45,732 nucleotides of DNA from Oscillospiraceae bacterium (GTDB lineage: Bacteria; Bacillota; Clostridia; Oscillospirales; Acutalibacteraceae), in contig WRDW01000013.1 in assembly GCA_009779995.1 (NCBI GenBank), positions 1-45,732 on the forward strand. Reading direction: 5' to 3'. Below, one piece after another: positions 38,021 to 44,796 of this stretch; the first letter of the stretch is position 1; each line of letters starts with the position of its first letter. A program made the translations under genes and the position numbers. Under the pieces are notes generated by a model, which had not been told where the DNA came from, did no database searches, and was given only the letters and a program-made list of their open reading frames with translations.

Positions 38021-40351
38021 CTAGTCCTCCCCGCCGCCCGCCGTGCTGTCCACCACGCCGATGTTGGATACGAAGTGCACGGTGACGGTCTCGCCCAGCT
38101 GCACCTGCGCGCCCGGGGCGATGGACTGGCGGTGGGTGACCAAGCCCGTGGAATCGAAGTTGCCGGTGAGCTTGATGTTCAGGCCCGCGTCGGAGGCCTC
38201 CCGCGAGGCCTGGGCGATGGTCATGCCGGTGAGCTTGGGTACGGTGACCATGCGGTTGGCCCCGCTGCCGTCCGTGTAGAGGATCACCAGGCCCCCTTTC
38301 GCGATACTTTGCCCCGGCTCGGGGATCTGGTGCAGCACGCTGTCTCCCTCGCCTATCACCATCACCCGGTAGCTTTCTTTCTCCAGCAATGCTTTCGCTT
38401 CTGTGACGGCCTTGCGGCTCATATCCGGCGCGCGGCCGCCCAGCTCCGCCTGCTCCTTCTCAGTGTAACGCATTTCGATATTTTTATGCAGCAGCACATT
38501 TTCCATGATTTGCGCCGCGGGCGGTGCGGCGATCTGCCCGCCGTTGATCATCCCCTGGGGGTCGTCGATGGCGATGAGCAGGGAAATTTCGGGGTTATCC
38601 GCCGGGGCGAAGGCGCAGAAGGAGGCCACATAGCCCCCGCCCGGCGCGGAGAGCTTCTGGCTGGTGCCGGTTTTGCCCGCCACGTGCGCCCCGGCCACGT
38701 AGCCGTTCTTGCCCGTGCCGGCCACCACCACCTGCTCCATCATGGCGCGTATCTGCCGGGCGGTGTTCTCGGAGATCACCTGGCGGCGCACCACGGGCCG
38801 GGCCTGCTTCACCACGCGGCCCAGTTCGTCGAGCTCCCTGTCCACGATGTAGGGCCGCATGAGTTTGCCGCCGTTGGCGATGGCGGACACCGCCGTGATG
38901 ATCTGGATGGGCGAGGCCTCGAAGCTCTGGCCGAAGGAGCAGGAGGCAAGCTCCACCTGGCGCATGTTCTCCTGGGCGTGGATGTTCACGCCCTTGCGGG
39001 GGCTGTATTCGCCGGGGAGGTCTATGCCCGTGGGCTCGGTGAAGCCGAAGCCCTCGAAGTATTTGTAAAATCTATCCACGCCAAGCTGCTGGCCGATGGA
39101 AATCGTGAAGGGGTTGCAGGAGTTCATCAGGCCCTCGGCCAGGCTCTGGTTTCCATGCCCTGTTCGCTTGTGGCAGCGCATGTAGCGATTGGCGATCTGT
39201 ATGCCGCCGCCGCAGGTGTAGTGCGTGTTCTGGTTGACGACGCCCTCCTCCAGGCAGGCTGAAAAAGTGATGGTCTTGAAGACAGAGCCCGGCTCGTAGG
39301 TGAGCTCCAGGGTGCCGTTGCGCCACTGGGCCATCATGGCCGTGTTATAAGCTTTCGTTCTCTCCTCTTCGTTCTTTATGGAGGCGATCTGCGCTTTTAA
39401 TGCGGGGTCAGCGATCTCCTGGTAGTCGGCGGGGCTGTAGTCCGGGGCGCAGGCCATGCCGAGGATGGCCCCGGTCTTCACATCCATCACGATGCCGTAG
39501 ACCGCCTTGGCCTTGGCGTCGATGCGGGCCTGCTCCAGCGCGCGCTCCAGGAAGCGCTGCACCACCTCGTCTATGGTGAGCACGAGGCTGTGGCCGGGCA
39601 GGGGGTCGTAGATGGACTCGAACTCGATATCCAGGTTGGCGTCGGCGGCGTTCCTGGCCGAGACGATGCGCCCCGGCACGCCGGTGAGGGTCTTGTTGTA
39701 GAACAGCTCCAGCCCGGCCCGGCCGATGTCGTCCGCCCCCGTGAAGCCCAGCACGTTGGAGCAGAGGTTCCCCAGGGGGTAGAAGCGTATGATGTCCGGC
39801 TGCACGCCGACAAAGTGGCCGTAGGTGCTGCGGATGGTGACATTCCCGTTTTCGTCGGCCTTTTTCAGATCCTTGGATTTCTCCACAATGTCGAGCTTCT
39901 TCTTGCGGAAGGCGTCCACCTGCACCATGGCGGCGCTGTCCACCTGGCCCTGCAGCGCCATGAAGTTGTTGTTGACATAGCCCGCCTGCCTGCGGATTTT
40001 CTCGGGCGTGATGCCCAGGATGGGCGCCAGCTCGTCGCACATGGCCTGGATGATCTCTTCTTTGTTGAGCGCCTTGTTCAGGGTGCTCGGGTTGATGTAT
40101 ACTTTGCTGGCCGTGGCGCTCTGGGCCAGGGCCGCGCCGTTGATGTCGTAGATCGTGCCGCGCTGCGCCGCCATCTCGGTATCCCGCAGCTGGTTGACCT
40201 TCGCCTTATCCGTGTACTCCCGCCCGTTGACCAGCACCACGTCCACCAAGCCATACGCGCCCGCCCCGAAGCCCGCGAAGATCAGCACGAACAGCACGAT
40301 CATCGAGCGCTGGAACAGGCGGTCGCTGGCGGTCTGCCTGCGCCTAGCCAT
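38021..40351 (-). CDS. Class B penicillin-binding protein with PASTA domains (PbpB/SpoVD type)
   Basis: 776 residues. Short cytosolic N-terminus, one membrane helix (SMIVLFVLIFAGFGAGAYGL), a dimerisation domain (~45-260), and a transpeptidase domain with SxxK in YEPGSVFKTITF, SxN in GLMNSCNPFTISIG and KTG in HVAGKTGTSQKLS. Two PASTA domains fill the last ~170 residues (DMSRKAVTEAKALLEKESYR; VPKLTGMTIAQASREASDAG). It cross-links peptidoglycan with a SEDS partner. Between ftsL and murE, it occupies the slot of both PbpB (FtsI) and SpoVD in Bacillus; only one such gene is present here. Confidence 0.92.
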   Translation of the reverse strand: MARRRQTASDRLFQRSMIVLFVLIFAGFGAGAYGLVDVVLVNGREYTDKAKVNQLRDTEMAAQRGTIYDINGAALAQSATASKVYINPSTLNKALNKEEIIQAMCDELAPILGITPEKIRRQAGYVNNNFMALQGQVDSAAMVQVDAFRKKKLDIVEKSKDLKKADENGNVTIRSTYGHFVGVQPDIIRFYPLGNLCSNVLGFTGADDIGRAGLELFYNKTLTGVPGRIVSARNAADANLDIEFESIYDPLPGHSLVLTIDEVVQRFLERALEQARIDAKAKAVYGIVMDVKTGAILGMACAPDYSPADYQEIADPALKAQIASIKNEEERTKAYNTAMMAQWRNGTLELTYEPGSVFKTITFSACLEEGVVNQNTHYTCGGGIQIANRYMRCHKRTGHGNQSLAEGLMNSCNPFTISIGQQLGVDRFYKYFEGFGFTEPTGIDLPGEYSPRKGVNIHAQENMRQVELASCSFGQSFEASPIQIITAVSAIANGGKLMRPYIVDRELDELGRVVKQARPVVRRQVISENTARQIRAMMEQVVVAGTGKNGYVAGAHVAGKTGTSQKLSAPGGGYVASFCAFAPADNPEISLLIAIDDPQGMINGGQIAAPPAAQIMENVLLHKNIEMRYTEKEQAELGGRAPDMSRKAVTEAKALLEKESYRVMVIGEGDSVLHQIPEPGQSIAKGGLVILYTDGSGANRMVTVPKLTGMTIAQASREASDAGLNIKLTGNFDSTGLVTHRQSIAPGAQVQLGETVTVHFVSNIGVVDSTAGGGED

Positions 40352-40382
40352 AGGTAACACCCCCCTGCCTAAGGGATATGCG

Positions 40383-40482
40383 AATGCTTAATTCTTAATG
40401 CTGAATGCTGAATGCTTAATTGTCTATGGCGCAGCCACTGCCCACCTCCATCATTAAGCATTAAGCATTCAGAATTAAGCAT
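40383..40482. repeat. Heptamer-built inverted repeat (ATGCTTA/ATGCTGA)
   Basis: Left arm 40383-40421 and right arm 40451-40482, same units as at 10105 and 36333. Located between ftsL and the PBP gene, touching the ftsL stop codon. Confidence 0.8.
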
Positions 40483-40931
40483 CAGTCCAGCCGCCTGTCG
40501 CCGTGGGTAATGTTCAGGTAGACCACGCGGCCGCCCTCCACGGGCACCATGTGATAGTCCCGCAGGGCCGTATTGTGGATGACCTCAAGGGAGAAGCGGC
40601 TGTCCAGCCGGGCCTTGTAGCTGATGTTGTTCTGCTGCGCCAGCTGCACCTGCTCCTTGAGCTGTTGGTTCTTCACCAGGGCCATGTGGACCTGCGTCCC
40701 GGACTGGATCACCAGGAACAGGCACAGCCCCACCAGCGCGGCCACGGTGTAGCCCACCAGCGTCTTTCGCCACACCTGGGACGCCCGGAGGTTCTTCGTC
40801 TCCATGGGGTCCTCCCGCTGCGGGCGCACGGGGCGTATGGGCTCGCGCCGGGGCTTGACCGCGGGCGCGGGCGCGGCCGAAGCCGCAAACGGGGCGAAAT
40901 AGTCGTCGGTCAGCGGTTGGGGTAGGGGCAT
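40482..40931 (-). CDS. ftsL: Septum formation protein FtsL-like
   Basis: 149 residues: a proline-rich cytosolic N-terminus (~1-55), one membrane helix (TLVGYTVAALVGLCLFLVIQ) and an extracellular coiled coil (MALVKNQQLKEQVQLAQQNN). The topology and position between rsmH and the class B PBP identify FtsL; sequence conservation in the family is low. ATG at 40931 with AAGGATG 9 nt upstream. Confidence 0.82.
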   Translation of the reverse strand: MPLPQPLTDDYFAPFAASAAPAPAVKPRREPIRPVRPQREDPMETKNLRASQVWRKTLVGYTVAALVGLCLFLVIQSGTQVHMALVKNQQLKEQVQLAQQNNISYKARLDSRFSLEVIHNTALRDYHMVPVEGGRVVYLNITHGDRRLD

Positions 40932-40972
40932 AGGGGTCACATCCTTAGTGTAGTGAATGGTAAATTCATGTG

Positions 40973-41091
40973 TAGGGGGCGGCGTCCCCGACGCCCCGGG
41001 TACAAAAGCTTTGCTCTATCCGCCAAAGGACATCCGGCGAAAGCCCTGTTTTTCTGGGCCGGGGACGTCCGGAGGCCGTCCCCTACGGCGT
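40973..41091. repeat. MITE-like inverted repeat, GTAGGGG family
   Basis: Ends TGTAGGGGGCGGCGTCCCCG / GGGGACGTCCGGAGGCCGTC-CCCTAC. The related element lies at 10639-10737. It fills the gap between rsmH and ftsL. Confidence 0.65.
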
Positions 41092-41098
41092 TTTGTAA

Positions 41099-42010
41099 TT
41101 ATAATTTCTCTAAAACTCTAAGCTTCGCGCTTCTGGCCCGTGGATTTCTCGCGAGCTCCTCCGCGCTTGGGGTGAGGGGCTTCTGCGGCATGCGGGCCTT
41201 CGGGGTGACGCCGCAGACGCACTTTGGAAATTCCGGCGGGCATTGGCAGCCCGCGCGCAGCTTCTTGGTGACGCGCTTCACGGCGGCATCCTCCAGGGAG
41301 TTGAAGGTGATCACGGCCAGCCTGCCGCCGGGGAGGAGCAGGCCGAACAGGTCCAGCAGCGCCTCCTCGAGGCCGTCCAGCTCGCCGTTGCAGGCGTAGC
41401 GCAGCGCCATGAAGGCCTTGCGGGCCGGGTGGCCGTCCCGCCGGGCCGCCGCGGGTACGGCGTTGGCGATGAGCGCGGCCAGCTGCGTGGTGGTCTCGAT
41501 GGGGGCGTTTTCTCTCGCCAGCACAATCGCCCTCGCGATGCGATTCGCGTATTTCTCCTGGCCGTAGTCCCAGAATATCTGCCGCAGGCCGCCCTCCGGC
41601 AGGCTGTTCACCAGGCCGGCCGCCGAGACGCCCTCGCGGCTCATGCGGCAATCCAGGGGGGCCTCCCGGTGGTAGCTGAAGCCCCGCGCGGGCGTATCGA
41701 ACTGGTGCGAGCTCGCGCCCAGGTCGAGCAGCGCGCCCCGCAGGGGTTCCTCCACAAATCGTACTGCCTGAAAGAAATTGCCCTGGTATATCGTGATAGC
41801 GGGCTCGTTCGCGAAGCGTTCACGCAGGGCCAGGATGGCGTCGGGGTCTCGGTCGACTGCCAGAATGCGGCCCTCGCGCTCTATGGACTCCAGCAGCAGA
41901 GCGGTGTGCCCGCCACCGCCCGCGGTGCCATCCAGCCACGCGCCGCCCGGAGAGGGGCGCAGCGCCGCCACGGCCTCGCGCAAAAGCACGGTCTCATGAT
42001 GGAATGTCAT
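41099..42010 (-). CDS. rsmH: 16S rRNA (cytosine(1402)-N(4))-methyltransferase
   Basis: 303 residues. N-terminal HHETVLLREAVAALRPSPGG, SAM motif WLDGTAGGGGHTALLLE, DLGASSHQFDTPARGFSYHR, and RVLVITFNSLED-type motif (here LAVITFNSLEDAAVKR). It methylates C1402 of 16S rRNA. It starts inside mraZ (17-nt overlap), the normal mraZ-rsmH arrangement. Confidence 0.95.
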   Translation of the reverse strand: MTFHHETVLLREAVAALRPSPGGAWLDGTAGGGGHTALLLESIEREGRILAVDRDPDAILALRERFANEPAITIYQGNFFQAVRFVEEPLRGALLDLGASSHQFDTPARGFSYHREAPLDCRMSREGVSAAGLVNSLPEGGLRQIFWDYGQEKYANRIARAIVLARENAPIETTTQLAALIANAVPAAARRDGHPARKAFMALRYACNGELDGLEEALLDLFGLLLPGGRLAVITFNSLEDAAVKRVTKKLRAGCQCPPEFPKCVCGVTPKARMPQKPLTPSAEELARNPRARSAKLRVLEKL

Positions 42011-42482
42011 CGCTTGTTTCCTGCGGGATGGGCCGCGCCGGGTCGGGGGTGTAGTCGAAGCGGCTGGTATCCGCGCGGCGGTTGCTCTCCCAGAGGCGCC
42101 ACACCGCCAAAGGCCAGATCTCCATATAGGTCCGGTTGGCCAGGAAGAACAGCTTATCGCCTCTGTCGAAGCCCGCCTTTTCGCGATACCGCTCCGGGAT
42201 GACGAAGCGCCGGGCGCTGTCGAGTTCCACGTATTCCACGTGGCCGTAGGCGTCCCGCAGCAGGTTTTGCCGCCCTTGCTTTTCCGACTGGGCGTATTCG
42301 CGCTCGAACATCTCGTCGAAATACTCGTCCAGGCTGAGCACGAGGTAGGGCTGCTCCTTGCCCTGGGGCTCCCAGAGGACGATTTCCTCCCCCTGGGGGT
42401 AGATGTCGCTGAACCTGGCGGGCACGCTGACCCTGCGCTTCTGGTCGATGGTCCCCTCCGCGTTGCCCCGCGTCCTCGGCAT
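41994..42482 (-). CDS. mraZ: Transcriptional regulator MraZ
   Basis: 162 residues with two SpoVT-AbrB-like halves: EGTIDQKRRVSVPARFSDIY and HVEYVELDSARRFVIPERYR. It is the first gene of the dcw cluster and in other bacteria represses that operon by binding direct repeats upstream of itself. GAAAGGAGG precedes the ATG. The ~15-residue C-terminal tail (DYTPDPARPIPQ) is encoded by the region overlapping rsmH. Confidence 0.95.
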   Translation of the reverse strand: MPRTRGNAEGTIDQKRRVSVPARFSDIYPQGEEIVLWEPQGKEQPYLVLSLDEYFDEMFEREYAQSEKQGRQNLLRDAYGHVEYVELDSARRFVIPERYREKAGFDRGDKLFFLANRTYMEIWPLAVWRLWESNRRADTSRFDYTPDPARPIPQETSDDIPS

Positions 42483-42545
42483 GCCGCCCGCCTCCTTTCA
42501 GGTTGTCATTTTGCTTTTTTACTTTTTTATTTTCTGCTTTTTTAC

Positions 42546-42587
42546 TTATCCACTGTTTCCACAGGGTTTTCCACCACTTTGCCCCAC
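42546..42587 (-). promoter_or_regulatory. MraZ operator candidate (GTGG repeats) in the mraZ leader
   Basis: Five GTGG units on the minus strand (at 42587, 42577, 42574, 42562 and 42553) spaced 3-12 bp. MraZ operators in other bacteria are direct repeats of G-rich pentamers with roughly 10-bp spacing. The last unit is part of TTATCCACT (42546-42554, plus strand), one mismatch from a DnaA box. Confidence 0.4.
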
Positions 42588-42637
42588 TTATGCTCTGTTC
42601 TTGGTTAGAGTTTGCCTGCTTTTTGGGATACCTACCC

Positions 42638-42666
42638 ATAATACATCAACTTGGAGGCTTTGTCAA
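42638..42666 (-). promoter_or_regulatory. Promoter of the dcw cluster
   Basis: Minus strand TTGACA (42666-42661), 17-bp spacer, TATTAT (42643-42638). This leaves a leader of ~150 nt before mraZ. Confidence 0.75.
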
Positions 42667-42793
42667 GCCCCCGCGAAAGAAAAACATGCGGTTCCCAAAA
42701 AAAGTCACACGCCGCCCGCCGGCGAATATACTGTAGGGCAGAGCGCAGCGTCCTTCTGCCTATATATCTTTCACTGATTAGGAGGAATTCCCA

Positions 42794-43600
42794 TTGCCGA
42801 ATACGTATGGATTTGACCCCTGCGCCGGGGCCGCTTTTTCCGACCCCGCCTACTGCTGCAAGTACTTCCGCGGCGCGCCCGGGGCGACCGGCTCCAAGGG
42901 CGACAAAGGCGACAAGGGCGATCCCGGCGACCCGGGGCCCATGGGCCCGGAGGGGCCGCAGGGCCTGCAAGGCGAGGCGGGTGCGCAGGGCAGCCAGGGG
43001 ATGCCCGGTATGCGCGGCGCTTCCGGGCCGACGGGAGCCGCGGGCGTCCGTGGCGCGGCGGGCGCGCAGGGCCCGATGGGCCCCCGAGGGGTCACCGGCC
43101 CGGCGGGGCCCAGGGGCGAGCGCGGCCCGGCGGGCGCGGACGGCGCGGCCTACGGCGGGCTCTTCAATACGAACGCGGGCGAGTTCTGCACGCAGCCGGA
43201 CGAGGTGGCCGCCATGACCTTCTCCGATGCGTTCCCGGCGGCGGGTATGCACTACGACAGCAACCACTCCATGGTGCTTGAGCGCGGCGGCGTGTACGAG
43301 ATCCATTACGCCCTGCGCGCCGTCAGCCATGGCCGCTCGCAGCTGAACCTGGCCGTCACCAACGACGGCGTGATGATCCCTTGCAGCCGCGTTTGCAGGG
43401 ATACAGGCGGCGGTGAAAGCCTCAGCGTCAGCGGCGTTGCCGTGGCCGAGGCCAGCGCGGGCGCGCACCTGCACTTCATTGCTCACGGCGGGGACTGCGC
43501 AAGCGAATGCTACTCGCTGTGCGACGGCGTGAATCTCATGCTCTATGCCAAGCGCCTGGGCGGCCTGCGGGGGTGTGGGTGCGGAGGGTGTAGCGGGTGA
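42794..43600 (+). CDS. Collagen-like repeat protein with BclA/C1q-type C-terminal domain
   Basis: 268 residues. A short cysteine-containing N-terminus (DPCAGAAFSDPAYCCKYFRG) leads to about 30 Gly-x-y triplets (residues ~27-117; GDKGDKGDPGDPGPMGPEGP), then a ~140-residue beta domain (VYEIHYALRAVSHGRSQLNL; HLHFIAHGGDCASECYSLCD), similar in layout to exosporium BclA-type proteins. It ends in a cysteine/glycine tail (RGCGCGGCSG). TTG start with AGGAGG 7 nt upstream. No signal peptide, as expected for a mother-cell exosporium protein. Spore-surface location is inferred. Confidence 0.85.
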   Translation: MPNTYGFDPCAGAAFSDPAYCCKYFRGAPGATGSKGDKGDKGDPGDPGPMGPEGPQGLQGEAGAQGSQGMPGMRGASGPTGAAGVRGAAGAQGPMGPRGVTGPAGPRGERGPAGADGAAYGGLFNTNAGEFCTQPDEVAAMTFSDAFPAAGMHYDSNHSMVLERGGVYEIHYALRAVSHGRSQLNLAVTNDGVMIPCSRVCRDTGGGESLSVSGVAVAEASAGAHLHFIAHGGDCASECYSLCDGVNLMLYAKRLGGLRGCGCGGCSG

Positions 43601-43601
43601 G

Positions 43602-43717
43602 GACACCCCCCTACCCCCCTCATGCGTGAGGGGGGCTTTCTTTGCTCTTTACGAAAGCTTCGGCAAACGCACAATAAGCCCCCCTCGCGCACGAGGGGGG
43701 TCAGGGGGGTGTTTTTG
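43602..43717. mobile_element. MITE-like inverted repeat ending in ACACCCCCC
   Basis: Arms of ~37 bp, ACACCCCCCTACCCCCCTCA... and ...GAGGGGGGTCAGGGGGGTGT, around a ~36-bp centre. The ends resemble those of the 16811-17033 element. It lies directly behind the collagen-like gene. Confidence 0.6.
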
Positions 43718-43721
43718 GGCC

Positions 43722-43750
43722 GCCGCGGGCCTTGAGGGCTCACGGCGGGT
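43722..43750. repeat. Short hairpin repeat CCGCCGCGGGCCTTGAGGGC
   Basis: The core GCCGCGGGCCTTGAGGGCTC is repeated at 44622-44650; flanking CCGCC and GGCGG close a hairpin. Confidence 0.6.
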
Positions 43751-43765
43751 GATTGTTTATTCTGT

Positions 43766-44260
43766 TTAGAACCAGTTCATCCAAAGCCACCCGAAGCAGA
43801 TGTAGCGCAGCAGGAATTGCACGAAGGAGGGAAGGCCCTCCCACCATTTTGGTTCTGGGTTTGACTGGCCGGCTTCTGTAATTATAACGGTATAGGGGGC
43901 GTCTGTTGCGCAACCTATGACAAACCGAAAATATATCTCGGCTGTCATACTGAAATCGCACGACCAGCTCCCGTTGAGCCCGTCAAAGGTCTCCATCGGG
44001 ACTCCATCCATTGATGTGTCGCCCAGCTTAAATTCCAGCGAATCGAAGTTACCTTCCACACGAATGGTATAGCTGCCGCTTTCCGAGGGCCTGTAACGAA
44101 AATCGAGCCAACCACGCCAAGCATCATTGGCTTCTTCGACTGTCACAGTTCGGGGCGTGTTCAGCGTTAGCGTAATCATATAACCATCCGCCAACACGCC
44201 CACCATCCCAACCCCCATAATCATGCACAACGCCAACAGTACGCCCAGACACTTTTTCAT
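43766..44260 (-). CDS. Secreted protein with hydrophobic tryptophan-rich C-terminus
   Basis: 164 residues. Signal peptide MKKCLGVLLALCMIMGVGMV with an LADG cleavage region, a beta-rich middle with a DFRYRPSESGSYTIRVEGNF segment typical of Ig/pre-peptidase-like folds, and a C-terminal WWEGLPSFVQFLLRYICFGW segment plus LWMNWF that could anchor it in the membrane. GAGGAGG precedes the ATG and a TTGACA-16-TATAAT promoter is present. Function unknown. Confidence 0.72.
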   Translation of the reverse strand: MKKCLGVLLALCMIMGVGMVGVLADGYMITLTLNTPRTVTVEEANDAWRGWLDFRYRPSESGSYTIRVEGNFDSLEFKLGDTSMDGVPMETFDGLNGSWSCDFSMTAEIYFRFVIGCATDAPYTVIITEAGQSNPEPKWWEGLPSFVQFLLRYICFGWLWMNWF

Positions 44261-44290
44261 TTGAATGACCTCCTCAATATTTGTGCCTCC

Positions 44291-44321
44291 ATTATACCAC
44301 GTTGCACTTGATTGTCAAGTG
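44291..44321 (-). promoter_or_regulatory. Promoter and palindrome of the 43766-44260 gene
   Basis: Minus strand TTGACA (44318-44313), 16-bp spacer, TATAAT (44296-44291). The -35 lies inside CACTTG-N5-CAAGTG (44305-44321), a possible operator between this gene and the divergent RHH-like gene. Confidence 0.6.
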
Positions 44322-44394
44322 TATTTTTAATGTGTATCTAATAAATTTTTCTTCTCGTATAATTTACACATAAAATTATGCAGGAGGAAAGCCA

Positions 44395-44571
44395 ATGGGC
44401 CTTCGTATCGAACGGGAGGAGTTCGTCAACAAGACATTTCGGCTGAATGTAAAGCTGGTGCGCGAGGTTGAGGTGGTATGCACACAGCAGAATATTTCGA
44501 TGAACCGTTTCGTGGACATCGCGCTGCGCTACGCGCTGGAGCATTTGGAGGATGGAACGGAAGAGCAATGA
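44395..44571 (+). CDS. Small ribbon-helix-helix-like protein (58 aa)
   Basis: MGLRIEREEFVNKTFRLNVK, LVREVEVVCTQQNISMNRFV, DIALRYALEHL: a beta strand followed by two helices in the order of CopG/Arc-type DNA-binding proteins. AGGAGG lies 6 nt before the ATG and TATAAT at 44358-44363. It could be an orphan antitoxin or a small regulator; the divergent palindrome at 44305 is a candidate site. No partner toxin gene is next to it. Confidence 0.6.
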   Translation: MGLRIEREEFVNKTFRLNVKLVREVEVVCTQQNISMNRFVDIALRYALEHLEDGTEEQ

Positions 44572-44573
44572 CA

Positions 44574-44600
44574 CTGTAGGGGCGGCATTCTTGCCGCCCG
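44574..44600. repeat. REP-like arm (GGCATTCTTGCC)
   Basis: CTGTAGGGGCGGCATTCTTG-CCGCCCG, same family as 19519-19570 and 33475-33500. Confidence 0.75.
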
Positions 44601-44747
44601 CATCATAACGTAACAAACCGCCGCGGGCCTTGAGGGCTCGAGGCGGTATAGTTTTATCATCGTCGCTCAAAAAAGCGCGCCAAAAAAGAGGTTTCCGCGG
44701 GTATAGTGGAGGCTTATCTTTTGCACCTTGAAAACTGAATATTTTCC

Positions 44748-44776
44748 ATAAAACAGCCGCCACACCGTGACGGCTG
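44748..44776 (-). terminator. Terminator of tuf
   Basis: Stem CAGCCG(U)CAC / GTG(G)CGGCTG (44776-44754 on the minus strand), 3-nt loop, followed by TTTTAT. Confidence 0.8.
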
Positions 44777-44796
44777 CATTTTTCTGTTGCGCGAAC

